The notes under the pieces were generated by a model. It had not been told where the DNA came from. It was given only the letters and a program-made list of their open reading frames with translations, and searched no databases. The position numbers and the translations under genes were made by a program. From positions 1 through 24,161 of the forward strand of contig DASQZJ010000018.1 of the NCBI GenBank assembly GCA_035638775.1: a stretch of DNA of 24,161 bases. Reading direction: 5' to 3'. The DNA comes from DASQZJ01 sp035638775. Its GTDB lineage: Bacteria; Pseudomonadota; Gammaproteobacteria; UBA5335; SLRW01. Below, piece by piece: positions 1-7,089 of the stretch (position 1 is its first letter; the number at the start of each line of letters is the position of its first letter).

Positions 1-259
1 GTACGTGCTGACCAAGGAAGAGGGCGGTCGTCACACGCCGTTTTTCGACGGCTATCGTCCGCAGTTTTATTTCCGGACGACGGACGTAACGGGCACGGTG
101 CATCTGCCGGAGGGCACGGAGATGGTGATGCCGGGCGACAACGTGCAGATGAAGGTGGACCTGATCTCTCCGATTGCGATGGAGGACGGTCTGCGCTTTG
201 CCGTGCGCGAGGGCGGCCGCACCGTCGGCGCCGGCGTCGTGTCCAAGATCATCGAGTGA
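1..259 (+). CDS. tuf: Elongation factor Tu, C-terminal fragment (5' truncated by window)
   Basis: EF-Tu is the GTPase that delivers aminoacyl-tRNA to the ribosomal A site. Only the last 85 codons are present, with the reading frame entering at base 2 (Tyr codon). They cover domain 3: EEGGRHTPFF, GYRPQFYFRTTDVTG, the MVMPGDN turn and the C-terminal REGGRTVGAGVVSKI. These are near-invariant EF-Tu signatures, so the assignment is secure although the GTPase domain lies outside the window. The TGA stop is only 5 nt before the preferred rpsJ start, which suggests str-S10 read-through. Whether this is tufA or tufB cannot be told from the sequence, but its position before rpsJ corresponds to the tufA locus of enterobacteria. 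Confidence 0.97.
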   Translation, partial: YVLTKEEGGRHTPFFDGYRPQFYFRTTDVTGTVHLPEGTEMVMPGDNVQMKVDLISPIAMEDGLRFAVREGGRTVGAGVVSKIIE

Positions 260-264
260 TGGCG

Positions 265-576
265 ATGGCTAACCAGCGAATCCGTATTCGGCTCAAGGCC
301 TTCGACCACAGGCTGCTGGACAGGTCCGCGCGTGAGATCGTGGAAACCGCCAAGCGCACCGGGGCCCACGTGAAGGGTCCCATACCGCTTCCGACCCGCA
401 AGGAGCGCTACACGCTCCTGATCTCACCGCACGTCAACAAGGACGCCCGCGACCAGTACGAGATGCGTACGCACAAGCGGCTGATGGACATCGTCGATCC
501 CACCGACAAGACCGTCGATGCCCTGATGAAGCTCGACCTGGCCGCCGGAGTGGACGTCCAGCTCAAGCTCTACTGA
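265..576 (+). CDS. rpsJ: 30S ribosomal protein S10
   Basis: S10 is a 30S head protein that also acts as NusE in antitermination. The 103-residue product, beginning MANQRIRIRLKAFDHR, matches the usual length and contains the family motif GPIPLPTRKERYT. I chose ATG 265 because MANQRIRIRL is the common gammaproteobacterial N-terminus. ATG 259, which overlaps the tuf stop, and GTG 256 are in-frame alternatives that would add 2-3 residues. No strong Shine-Dalgarno is visible, so initiation is probably coupled to termination of tuf. There is no room for an E. coli-style S10 leader upstream; the structured gap lies after this gene instead. Confidence 0.96.
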   Translation: MANQRIRIRLKAFDHRLLDRSAREIVETAKRTGAHVKGPIPLPTRKERYTLLISPHVNKDARDQYEMRTHKRLMDIVDPTDKTVDALMKLDLAAGVDVQLKLY

Positions 577-766
577 AGCACGGCCGCGAGGGGGCGTGTC
601 CGCCCCGCGGCAAGTAATCAGGTCCCCGGCGGCGCGGCCGCCGGGACGCAACCGACCGCCCGGGCGTCGGCGACGCTGCCGGGCGGGGTCGTTCGCGACC
701 CCGTATCCGGCGCCGGGCAGGCAGTGCCGGTCAATCGAAATCGGTACGGTGCAGGAGTGCAGAACA
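577..766 (+). promoter_or_regulatory. Structured rpsJ-rplC intergenic region with a string of hairpins
   Basis: This 190-nt gap is unusually long inside an S10 operon. It contains successive inverted repeats. GGGGCG/CGCCCC lies at 591-606 with a TGTC loop and is extended by CCGC 584-587 with GCGG 607-610. A perfect 9-bp stem CCCGGCGGC/GCCGCCGGG spans 625-645. GCGTC/GACGC spans 664-676. A perfect 8-bp stem CGGGGTCG/CGACCCCG spans 684-703 and is capped by TTCG. A small palindrome spans 707-716. No T-run follows any stem, so these are not simple intrinsic terminators. The rplC ribosome-binding site AGGAG (753-757) is left unpaired. A regulatory leader or RNA-processing region is inferred. Confidence 0.5.
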
Positions 767-1408
767 ATGGCAATCGGAGTCGTTGGTCGCAAGCGCGGCA
801 TGACGCGCGTGTTCACCGAGGACGGCGCATCCGTCCCGGTGACCGTGATCGAGGTGCTCCCCAACCGGGTGACGCAGCTTCGTACGCCCGAGAGCGACGG
901 TTACAGCGCGGTCCAGGTGACCACCGGGACGCGCCGTCCGGGCCGGGTGAAGAAGCCCCAGGCCGGGCACTTCGCCAAGGCGGGAGTCGAGGCCGGCCGC
1001 GGGCACTGGGAGTTCCGCGTGGACGGCGAAGACGCCGCCGGACACGAATTGGGCGGCGAGATCCGGGTGGACATCTTCGAGGCGGGCCAGAAGGTCGACG
1101 TGTGCGGCCGCTCCATCGGCAAGGGCTACGCCGGCACGGTGAAGCGGCACAATTTCCGCACCCAGGACGCCACCCACGGCAACTCGCTGTCGCACCGGGC
1201 GCCCGGCTCCATCGGCCAGGCCCAGGACCCCGGGCGGGTATTCCCCGGCAAGAAGATGGCCGGGCAGCTCGGCAACGTCCGCACCACGATCCAGAACCTG
1301 GAGGTGGTGCGCGTCGACGCGGAGCGCAACCTGCTGCTGGTCAAGGGCGCCGTACCCGGTGCCAGGGGCGGCGACGTGCTGGTTCGTCCCGCGGTGAAGG
1401 CCGGCTGA
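767..1408 (+). CDS. rplC: 50S ribosomal protein L3
   Basis: L3 is an early 23S rRNA assembly protein whose long loop reaches toward the peptidyl transferase centre. The product is 213 residues, starting MAIGVVGRKRGMTRVFTEDG. The family signature follows: KGYAGTVKRHNF, SHRAPGSIGQ and FPGKKMAGQLGN. The Gln in GQAQDPG sits in the loop that carries the PrmB-methylated Gln in E. coli L3. ATG 767 was chosen over upstream in-frame starts because it carries the conserved N-terminus and has AGGAG at 753-757, 9 nt upstream. The frame is open farther upstream (to 596), but that part lies in the hairpin-rich gap and is not L3-like. Confidence 0.97.
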   Translation: MAIGVVGRKRGMTRVFTEDGASVPVTVIEVLPNRVTQLRTPESDGYSAVQVTTGTRRPGRVKKPQAGHFAKAGVEAGRGHWEFRVDGEDAAGHELGGEIRVDIFEAGQKVDVCGRSIGKGYAGTVKRHNFRTQDATHGNSLSHRAPGSIGQAQDPGRVFPGKKMAGQLGNVRTTIQNLEVVRVDAERNLLLVKGAVPGARGGDVLVRPAVKAG

Positions 1409-1421
1409 GGGGGGCACAGGA

Positions 1422-2027
1422 ATGGATCTCAAGCTCGTAGACGGCGGCAAGAAGGTGAGCGTGGCCGACAGCGCGTTCGGGGCGGAGTTCAATGAGCCCC
1501 TGATCCACCAGGTGGTCACGGCCTACCTGGCGGGAGGGCGCGCCGGCACCAAGGCGCAGAAGACGCGCAGCGAGGTCGCCGGGGGCGGCAGCAAGCCCTG
1601 GCGCCAGAAGGGCACCGGGCGGGCCCGCGCCGGCAGCATCCGCAGCCCGCTGTGGCGGGGCGGCGGCAAGACCTTCGCGGCGAAGCCGCGCAACCACGCC
1701 CAGAAGGTCAACCGCAAGATGTACCGCGGCGCGCTGCGCTCGATCCTGAGCGAGCTGGTGCGCCAGGACCGCCTGGTCCTGGTGGACGGACTCAAGCTCG
1801 AGGCGCCGAAGACGAAGCAGCTGGTGAGCCGGCTCGGCGAGCTCGGCGTCACCCGCGGGCTGATCGTGGTGGACCAGCTGGACGACAACCTGTTCCTGGC
1901 CTCGCGCAACCTGGCCGACGTGCACAGCTGCGACGTGGCGACGCTCAATCCGGTGGCGCTGGTCGGTGCCGACAAGGTCGTGATGTCGGTGGACGCGCTG
2001 CGGCGTATCGAGGGGTGGCTGGCATGA
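1422..2027 (+). CDS. rplD: 50S ribosomal protein L4
   Basis: L4 is a primary 23S rRNA binder whose extended loop lines the exit tunnel. In E. coli it is also the autogenous repressor of the S10 operon. The 201-residue product has the standard length and the tunnel-loop signature: GTKAQKTRSEVAGGGSKPWRQKGTGRARAGS, residues about 44-74 (key residues K, W and RQKGTGRAR). It starts 13 nt after rplC and ends in an ATGA overlap with rplW, implying coupled translation. The gene is intact. If L4 autoregulation exists here, its target is more likely the 577-766 leader than an rpsJ leader, since the latter is absent; that is inference. Confidence 0.97.
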   Translation: MDLKLVDGGKKVSVADSAFGAEFNEPLIHQVVTAYLAGGRAGTKAQKTRSEVAGGGSKPWRQKGTGRARAGSIRSPLWRGGGKTFAAKPRNHAQKVNRKMYRGALRSILSELVRQDRLVLVDGLKLEAPKTKQLVSRLGELGVTRGLIVVDQLDDNLFLASRNLADVHSCDVATLNPVALVGADKVVMSVDALRRIEGWLA

Positions 2028-2320
2028 ATCGCGAACGCCTGATGCAGATCCTCAAGGCCCCGCACGTCTCGGAAAAGAGCACGAACGTGGCCGACGCCCA
2101 CAACCAGATCGTGTTCCGCGTGGCGCCGGATGCCACCAAGAGCGAGATCGCCCGGGCCGTCGAGCTGATGTTCGAGGTCGAGGTCAGCGGCGTGACCGTG
2201 GTCAACCTGCCGGCCAAGCGCAAGCGCTTCGGCCGCATCGAGGGCAGGCGCTCCGGCTGGCGCAAGGCCTACGTGCGGCTGGCCGAGGGCCACGAGATCG
2301 ACTTCATGGGCGCCGACTAG
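2024..2320 (+). CDS. rplW: 50S ribosomal protein L23
   Basis: L23 sits at the tunnel exit, where it is the docking site for trigger factor and SRP. The 98-residue product begins MNRERLMQILKAPHVSEKS and keeps the typical VFRVAPDATKSEIARAVE helix region and the basic KRKRFGRIEGRRSGWRKAYV segment. The ATG overlaps the rplD stop by 4 nt, so initiation is presumably coupled. Length is close to the enterobacterial protein (100). The longer frame starting at 1652 is an artefact of an open alternative frame inside rplD. Confidence 0.97.
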   Translation: MNRERLMQILKAPHVSEKSTNVADAHNQIVFRVAPDATKSEIARAVELMFEVEVSGVTVVNLPAKRKRFGRIEGRRSGWRKAYVRLAEGHEIDFMGAD

Positions 2321-2354
2321 GGCCGCCCGGCAGCAACGGACAAGAGCAGCGACC

Positions 2355-3185
2355 ATGGCTATCAAGAAAGCGAAGCCGACTTCTCCGGGGCGCCGGTTCG
2401 TCGTTCAGATCAAGACGCCGGACCTCTACAAGGGGCGCCCGCACGGGCCCCTCACGGAGAAGCAGGGCAAGTCCGGCGGGCGCAACAACGCCGGACGGAT
2501 CACGGTGCGCCACCGCGGCGGCGGGCACAAGCGCGTCTACCGCGCGATCGACTTCCGCCGCGACAAGGACGGCGTGCCCGCGCGGGTCGAGCGGCTGGAG
2601 TACGACCCGAACCGCAGTGCCAACATCGCACTGGTGCTTTACGGCGACGGCGAGCGGCGCTACATTCTTGCGCCCCGCGGCATCGCCGTGGGGGCCGCCG
2701 TGCAGTCGGGCACCGACGCGCCGATCCGGCCCGGCAACGCGCTGGATCTGCGCCACATCCCGGTCGGCACCACCGTGCACAACGTCGAGCTGCGCCCCGG
2801 CAAGGGCGGGCAGATCGCGCGCAGCGCCGGCAGCTATGCCCAGATCGTGGCGCGCGAGGGTCATTACGCGACCCTGCGCCTGCGCTCGGGCGAGATGCGC
2901 CGGGTGCACCTGGACTGCCGCGCCACGGTCGGCGAGGTCGGCAACGGCGAGCACAGCCTGCGCGAGCTCGGCAAGGCGGGCGCCACGCGCTGGCGGGGCC
3001 GCCGCCCGCACGTGCGCGGGGTCGCGATGAACCCGGTGGATCACCCGCACGGCGGCGGCGAGGGCCGCACCTCGGGCGGCCGGCACCCGGTCACGCCGTG
3101 GGGCGTGCCCACCAAGGGTTACAAGACCCGCAGCAACAAGCGCACGGAAAGCTTTATCCTGCGCCGTCGCCGCAACCGGAAGTAA
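2355..3185 (+). CDS. rplB: 50S ribosomal protein L2
   Basis: L2 is a large 23S rRNA binding protein needed for subunit association and peptidyl transferase activity. The product is 276 residues, close to the usual 273. It has the SAGSYAQIVAREGHYATLRLRSGE core and the hallmark C-terminal loop GVAMNPVDHPHGGGEG, in which His230 corresponds to the functionally important His229 of E. coli. The C-terminus (LRRRRNRK) is very basic, as expected. A 34-nt gap separates it from rplW and 17 nt lead to rpsS. Confidence 0.97.
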   Translation: MAIKKAKPTSPGRRFVVQIKTPDLYKGRPHGPLTEKQGKSGGRNNAGRITVRHRGGGHKRVYRAIDFRRDKDGVPARVERLEYDPNRSANIALVLYGDGERRYILAPRGIAVGAAVQSGTDAPIRPGNALDLRHIPVGTTVHNVELRPGKGGQIARSAGSYAQIVAREGHYATLRLRSGEMRRVHLDCRATVGEVGNGEHSLRELGKAGATRWRGRRPHVRGVAMNPVDHPHGGGEGRTSGGRHPVTPWGVPTKGYKTRSNKRTESFILRRRRNRK

Positions 3186-3202
3186 AGGGCAGGGGTAGCG
3201 TT

Positions 3203-3475
3203 ATGCCGCGTTCGATTCGCAAGGGTCCGTTCATCGACGAGCACCTGGCAAAGAAGGTCGCCGAGACCCAGGGTCAGCGGGTCAAGCGCCCGATCAAGAC
3301 CTGGTCGCGGCGCTCGATGATCACGCCCGACATGGTGGGGCTGACCATCGCCGTGCACAACGGCCGGCAGCACGTGCCGGTGCTGGTGAGCGAGAACATG
3401 GTCGGGCACAAGCTCGGGGAATTCGCCGCGACGCGCACCTTCAAGGGGCACGCGGCGGATCGCAAGTCCAGATAG
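3203..3475 (+). CDS. rpsS: 30S ribosomal protein S19
   Basis: S19 is a 30S head protein that contacts the A-site finger and S13. The product is 90 residues: MPRSIRKGPFIDEHLAKKV, then KTWSRRSMITPDMVGLTIAVHNGRQ (family block) and GHKLGEFAATRTFKGH. ATG 3203 was chosen because the conserved N-terminus begins there. The frame is open farther upstream into rplB, but that extension is not S19-like. It is followed after 12 nt by rplV. Confidence 0.97.
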   Translation: MPRSIRKGPFIDEHLAKKVAETQGQRVKRPIKTWSRRSMITPDMVGLTIAVHNGRQHVPVLVSENMVGHKLGEFAATRTFKGHAADRKSR

Positions 3476-3487
3476 GGAGGCGGGGTC

Positions 3488-3820
3488 GTGGAAACCGCAG
3501 CAAAGCTCCGTTACGCGCGCATCTCGCCGCAGAAGTGCCGGCTGGTCGCCGACCAGGTCCGCGGTCTGCCGGTGGACCGGGCGCTGCAGCTTCTCAGCTT
3601 CAGCCCCAGGCGCGCCGCCCGGATCGTGCACAAGGTAGTGGAGTCGGCCATCGCCAACGCCGAGCACAACGAGGGTGCGGACGTGGACGAACTGAAGATC
3701 ACGCGCATCTTCGTCGACGAGGGGCCGTCGATGAAGCGTTTCCAGGCCCGGGCCAAGGGCCGGGCCAACCGTATCCTAAAGCGGACCAGTCACATCACCG
3801 TGACGGTCTCCGACGACTAG
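3488..3820 (+). CDS. rplV: 50S ribosomal protein L22
   Basis: L22 lines the exit tunnel with its beta-hairpin and contacts all 23S domains. The product is 110 residues, the usual length, with METAAKLRYARISPQKCRLVADQVRG at the N-terminus and the hairpin region GPSMKRFQARAKGRANRI. It starts with GTG at 3488; a strong GGAGG at 3476-3480, 7 nt upstream, fixes this start. Sixteen nt lead to rpsC. Confidence 0.96.
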   Translation: METAAKLRYARISPQKCRLVADQVRGLPVDRALQLLSFSPRRAARIVHKVVESAIANAEHNEGADVDELKITRIFVDEGPSMKRFQARAKGRANRILKRTSHITVTVSDD

Positions 3821-3836
3821 CGCGAGAGAGTCTGGT

Positions 3837-4514
3837 ATGGGTCACAAAGTACATCCCACCGGCATCCGGCTGGGCATCGTCAAGGACTGGACCTCGAAGT
3901 GGTACGCCGACAGCGGCGACTTCGCGGACTACCTGAACACGGACCTGGCGGTGCGGGACTACATCAAGCAGCGCCTGTCGCACGCGTCGGTCAGCCGCAT
4001 CCAGATTGACCGGCCGGCGCGCAACGCCCGCATCACGATCCACACGGCGCGGCCGGGCATCGTGATCGGCAAGAAGGGCGAGGACATCGAGCGCCTGCGA
4101 CGGCAGGTCTCCCGGATGATGGGCGTGCCCACGGCCATCAACATCGAGGAGATCCGCAAGCCGGAGCTGGACGCGACCCTCGCGGCCGAGAGCATCGCGC
4201 AGCAGCTGGAGAAGCGCATTATGTTCCGCCGGGCGATGCGCCGGGCGGTGGGCAACGCCATGCGCCTCGGCGCCCAGGGCATCAAGGTGCAGGTCAGCGG
4301 CCGGCTCAACGGCGCCGAGATCGCCCGCACCGAGTGGTACCGCGAGGGCCGGGTGCCGCTGCATACCCTGCGGGCCGACATCGACTACGGCTTCGCCCGG
4401 GCGCGCACGACCTACGGGATCATCGGCGTGAAGGTGTGGATCTTCAAGGGCGAGATCCTGGACAAGAATCCGCTCGACCCGGAGCCCGCGTCGGCCGAAC
4501 AGACGACGAACTAG
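3837..4514 (+). CDS. rpsC: 30S ribosomal protein S3
   Basis: S3 forms part of the mRNA entry channel and its helicase-like site with S4 and S5. The product is 225 residues. It opens MGHKVHPTGIRLGIVKDW and has a type II KH domain with the RNA-binding loop IVIGKKGEDIERL (about residues 75-87). The C-terminal domain contains LRADIDYGFARARTTYGIIGVKVWIFKGE. The acidic tail (EPASAEQTTN) is slightly shorter than in E. coli (233 residues total). Start ATG 3837 carries the conserved MGHKVHP. Confidence 0.97.
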   Translation: MGHKVHPTGIRLGIVKDWTSKWYADSGDFADYLNTDLAVRDYIKQRLSHASVSRIQIDRPARNARITIHTARPGIVIGKKGEDIERLRRQVSRMMGVPTAINIEEIRKPELDATLAAESIAQQLEKRIMFRRAMRRAVGNAMRLGAQGIKVQVSGRLNGAEIARTEWYREGRVPLHTLRADIDYGFARARTTYGIIGVKVWIFKGEILDKNPLDPEPASAEQTTN

Positions 4515-4525
4515 GAATCTGAGTC

Positions 4526-4939
4526 ATGTTGCAGCCGAAAAGAACCAAGTTCCGCAAGCAGCAGAAGGGCCGCAACCGCGGCCTGGCGCAGCGGGGCGAC
4601 CGCATCGCCTTCGGCGAGTACGCCCTGAAGGCGACCGAGCGCGGCCGCGTCACCGCCCGCCAGATCGAGGCGGCGCGGCGGGCGATCACGCGCCACGTCA
4701 AGCGCGGCGGCAAGATCTGGATCCGGGTGTTCCCGGACGTGCCCGTGACCAAGAAGCCGATCGAGGTCCGCATGGGCAAGGGCAAGGGCAACGTGGAGTA
4801 CTGGGTCGCCAAGGTGCAGCCGGGGCGCATCCTCTACGAGATGGAGGGCGTCAGCGAGCCGATGGCCCGCGAAGCGCTGCGCCTGGCCTCGGCCAAGCTC
4901 CCGGTCAAGACCGTATTCGTGACGCGGACGGTGCTGTGA
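4526..4939 (+). CDS. rplP: 50S ribosomal protein L16
   Basis: L16 binds near the A-site tRNA and is needed for late 50S assembly. The 137-residue product begins MLQPKRTKFRKQQKGRNRG. It contains PIEVRMGKGKGNVEYWVA, whose Arg corresponds to the Arg81 hydroxylated by the YcfD-type oxygenase in E. coli. Its TGA stop overlaps the rpmC ATG by one base (TGATG), so rpmC is likely translated by re-initiation. Confidence 0.97.
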   Translation: MLQPKRTKFRKQQKGRNRGLAQRGDRIAFGEYALKATERGRVTARQIEAARRAITRHVKRGGKIWIRVFPDVPVTKKPIEVRMGKGKGNVEYWVAKVQPGRILYEMEGVSEPMAREALRLASAKLPVKTVFVTRTVL

Positions 4940-5142
4940 TGGACGCAAACGAGCTTCGCAACAAATCCGACGCGGACCTGCGGGACGAGCTGCTCAAGCT
5001 GCGGCGGGAACAGTTCAACCTGCGGATGCAGCAGGCCACCGGGCAGATGGGCCGGCCGCACCTGATGCGCCGGGTCCGTCGTGACATCGCCCGCGTGAAG
5101 ACGGTGCTGAACCAGAAGCGCAAGGCAGGTGAGGCCAAATGA
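4939..5142 (+). CDS. rpmC: 50S ribosomal protein L29
   Basis: L29 is a small helical protein at the tunnel exit beside L23. The 67-residue product (MDANELRNKSDADLRDELLKL, then REQFNLRMQQATGQ) shows the two-helix pattern and the REQFNLRMQ signature. ATG 4939 overlaps the rplP stop by one base and fits the family; GTG 4936 one codon earlier is less likely. The 3' end overlaps rpsQ by ATGA. It is a few residues longer than the E. coli protein because of the tail KRKAGEAK. Confidence 0.96.
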   Translation: MDANELRNKSDADLRDELLKLRREQFNLRMQQATGQMGRPHLMRRVRRDIARVKTVLNQKRKAGEAK

Positions 5143-5405
5143 GCGAGCAGAGCGAGAACGCCCGGACGCTTGTCGGGCGCGTCGTCAGCGACGGCATGGA
5201 CAAGACCATCACGGTGATGGTGGAGCGTCGCGTGCAGCACCCCGTGTACGGCAAGTACATCCGCCGCTCGACGAAGCTGCATGCCCACGATCCGGAGAAC
5301 ACGGCCAGGCGCGGCGACTACGTGCGCATCCGGGAGTGCCGCCCGCTGTCCCGGACCAAGGCCTGGCGCCTGGTCGAGGTGGTGGAATCGGCGGTCGAGG
5401 CCTGA
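5139..5405 (+). CDS. rpsQ: 30S ribosomal protein S17
   Basis: S17 is an OB-fold protein and primary 16S rRNA 5'-domain binder. The 88-residue product has the family block GRVVSDGMDKTITVMVERRVQHPVYGKYIRRS followed by KLHAHDPEN and the GDYVRIRECRPLSRTKAWRLVEVVE C-terminus. The start overlaps the rpmC stop by 4 nt. It is the last gene of the classical S10 operon; the next gene starts 67 nt later. Confidence 0.97.
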   Translation: MSEQSENARTLVGRVVSDGMDKTITVMVERRVQHPVYGKYIRRSTKLHAHDPENTARRGDYVRIRECRPLSRTKAWRLVEVVESAVEA

Positions 5406-5472
5406 GCCGCGGGTCGATGCGGACGGGCATGCGGAATTCGGTCGGGCGGCACAGGAAAACGGGTTTACGGCC
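5406..5472 (+). other. Short rpsQ-rplN gap without a visible spc promoter
   Basis: This 67-nt interval is where E. coli carries the spc operon promoter. I see no convincing pair of -35/-10 hexamers in it, and no terminator-like stem with a T-run. The S10 and spc segments are therefore probably co-transcribed here. An AGGA at 5452-5455 is too far (17 nt) from the rplN ATG to be a good Shine-Dalgarno. Confidence 0.4.
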
Positions 5473-5841
5473 ATGATACAGATGCAGACGGAATTGACGG
5501 CGGCGGACAACAGCGGCGCGCGGCGGCTGATGTGCATCAAGGTGCTGGGCGGTTCCGGACGCCGTTACGCCAACGTCGGGGACATCATCAAGGTGAGCGT
5601 CAAGGACGCCATCCCCCGCGGGCGCGTGAAGAAGGGCGAGGTCTACAACGCCGTCGTCGTGCGCACGGCCAAAGGGGTGCGCCGGCCCGACGGATCGCTG
5701 ATCCGCTTCGACGGCAACGCCGCGGTGCTGCTCAACAACCAGTTGCAGCCCATCGGGACGCGCATCTTCGGCCCGGTGACCCGTGAGCTGCGCACCGAGC
5801 GCTTCATGCGGATCATCTCACTCGCGCCGGAAGTGCTGTAA
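5473..5841 (+). CDS. rplN: 50S ribosomal protein L14
   Basis: L14 lies at the subunit interface, forming bridge B8 with 16S rRNA, and is the docking site of RsfS. The 122-residue product starts MIQMQTELTAADNSGARRLMCIKVLGG. It keeps the signature GDIIKVSVKDAIPRGRVKKGEVYNAVVVRT and the C-terminal GPVTRELR...MRIISLAPEVL. ATG 5473 was chosen for the conserved MIQMQT start; the longer open frame upstream runs into rpsQ. Confidence 0.97.
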   Translation: MIQMQTELTAADNSGARRLMCIKVLGGSGRRYANVGDIIKVSVKDAIPRGRVKKGEVYNAVVVRTAKGVRRPDGSLIRFDGNAAVLLNNQLQPIGTRIFGPVTRELRTERFMRIISLAPEVL

Positions 5842-5863
5842 CCGGAACAGGGCGGAGCGGAAC

Positions 5864-6181
5864 ATGCGCAAGATCAAGACAGGCGACGACGTGATCGTCA
5901 CGGCGGGCAGGGACAAGGGCCGCACCGGCCGCGTCCTGAAGGTGCTGCCGGACGACCGGGTGATCGTCGAGAACGCCAACCTGGTCAAGAAGCACACGCG
6001 GCCGGATCCGAATCGCGGCGTGGCCGGCGGCATCGTGGAGAAGGAAGCGCCCATGCACGTCTCCAACGTGATGCTGTACAACCCGCGCAGCAAGAAGGGT
6101 GACCGGGTCGGCCTCCGTACGCTGGACGACGGCCGCAAGGTGCGCTACTTCAAATCGGACAACGAGGTCGTGGACCTCTGA
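5864..6181 (+). CDS. rplX: 50S ribosomal protein L24
   Basis: L24 is an assembly-initiator protein that binds the 5' end of 23S rRNA. The 105-residue product begins MRKIKTGDDVIVTAGRDKG, a KOW motif, followed by GRVLKVLPDDRVIVENANLVKKHTRP. The start ATG 5864 fits the family and lies 22 nt after rplN. A perfect small inverted repeat GAGGTC/GACCTC covers its last codons (6164-6178), just upstream of rplE. Confidence 0.97.
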   Translation: MRKIKTGDDVIVTAGRDKGRTGRVLKVLPDDRVIVENANLVKKHTRPDPNRGVAGGIVEKEAPMHVSNVMLYNPRSKKGDRVGLRTLDDGRKVRYFKSDNEVVDL

Positions 6182-6195
6182 CGGCAGGAACGGTC

Positions 6196-6735
6196 ATGGC
6201 AAGGCTGCACGATTACTACCGCGACACCGTGATCCCGCAGTTGCAGGAACGCTTCGGCTACCGCAACGCGATGGAGGTGCCGCGGCTGAGCAAGATCACC
6301 ATCAACATGGGCCTGGGCGAGGCCGTGGGCGACCGCAAGGTGGTCGACAATGCCATGGAGGACCTGGCGAAGATCACCGGGCAGAAGCCCGTGATGACGC
6401 GGGCCCGCAAGTCCGTCGCGGGTTTCAAGATCCGCGAGGGCTGGCCCATCGGCTGCAAGGTGACACTGCGCCGCGAGCGGATGTACGAGTTCCTGGACCG
6501 CCTGATCAGCGTGGCCATCCCGCGCGTCCGGGATTTCCGCGGTCTGTCGGGTCGCTCCTTCGACGGGCGCGGCAACTACACCATGGGCGTGCGCGAGCAG
6601 CTCATCTTCCCGGAGATCGACTTCGACCAGGTCGATGCGGTCCGCGGGATGGACATCACGATCACCACGACGGCAAGCGATGACGAGCACGGCCGCGCCC
6701 TGCTCGAGGGATTCAGCTTTCCGTTCCGGAACTGA
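6196..6735 (+). CDS. rplE: 50S ribosomal protein L5
   Basis: L5 binds 5S rRNA with L18 and contacts P-site tRNA. The 179-residue product has the standard length with MARLHDYYRDTVIPQLQERFGY, KITINMGLGEAVGDRKVVDNA, PVMTRARKSVAGFKIREGWPIGCKVTLR and the C-terminal GMDITITTTASDDEHGRALLEGFSFPFRN. It starts 14 nt after rplX. In E. coli this start region is the target of S8 autoregulation; a small stem-loop at a comparable place is noted separately. Confidence 0.97.
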   Translation: MARLHDYYRDTVIPQLQERFGYRNAMEVPRLSKITINMGLGEAVGDRKVVDNAMEDLAKITGQKPVMTRARKSVAGFKIREGWPIGCKVTLRRERMYEFLDRLISVAIPRVRDFRGLSGRSFDGRGNYTMGVREQLIFPEIDFDQVDAVRGMDITITTTASDDEHGRALLEGFSFPFRN

Positions 6736-6746
6736 AGGACAGCGCA

Positions 6747-7052
6747 ATGGCTAAGGTTTCAATGGTACAGCGCGAGATCAAGCGCGAGCGCCTGGTGAAG
6801 AAGTACCAGGCGAAGCGCGAGGCGCTCAAGCAGAAGATCAAGGATCCGGAGACCAGCGAGGAGGAGCGCATGGAGGCGGTGCATGCCCTGGCGAACCTGC
6901 CGCGCAACTCGTCGCCGGTACGCCGGCGCAACCGGTGCCGCAAGACGGGCCGGCCGCACGGCTACTACCGCAAGTTCGGCCTGGGCCGCAACAAGCTGCG
7001 CGAGGCGGCCATGCGCGGTGACATCCCCGGTCTCGTCAAGTCGAGCTGGTAA
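6747..7052 (+). CDS. rpsN: 30S ribosomal protein S14 (zinc-independent type)
   Basis: S14 is a 30S head assembly protein. The 101-residue length and single Cys (in RNRCRKTGRPHGYY) mark the long C-minus form, which does not need zinc. The C-terminal RKFGLGRNKLREAAMRGDIPGLVKSSW is the family signature. The N-terminal half (residues 1-60) is strongly helical and basic/acidic. It sits 11 nt after rplE and 37 nt before rpsH. Confidence 0.97.
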   Translation: MAKVSMVQREIKRERLVKKYQAKREALKQKIKDPETSEEERMEAVHALANLPRNSSPVRRRNRCRKTGRPHGYYRKFGLGRNKLREAAMRGDIPGLVKSSW

Positions 7053-7089
7053 GGCCGGGCCGGCAAGGGAAATTGGAAGGTTTCTGACA

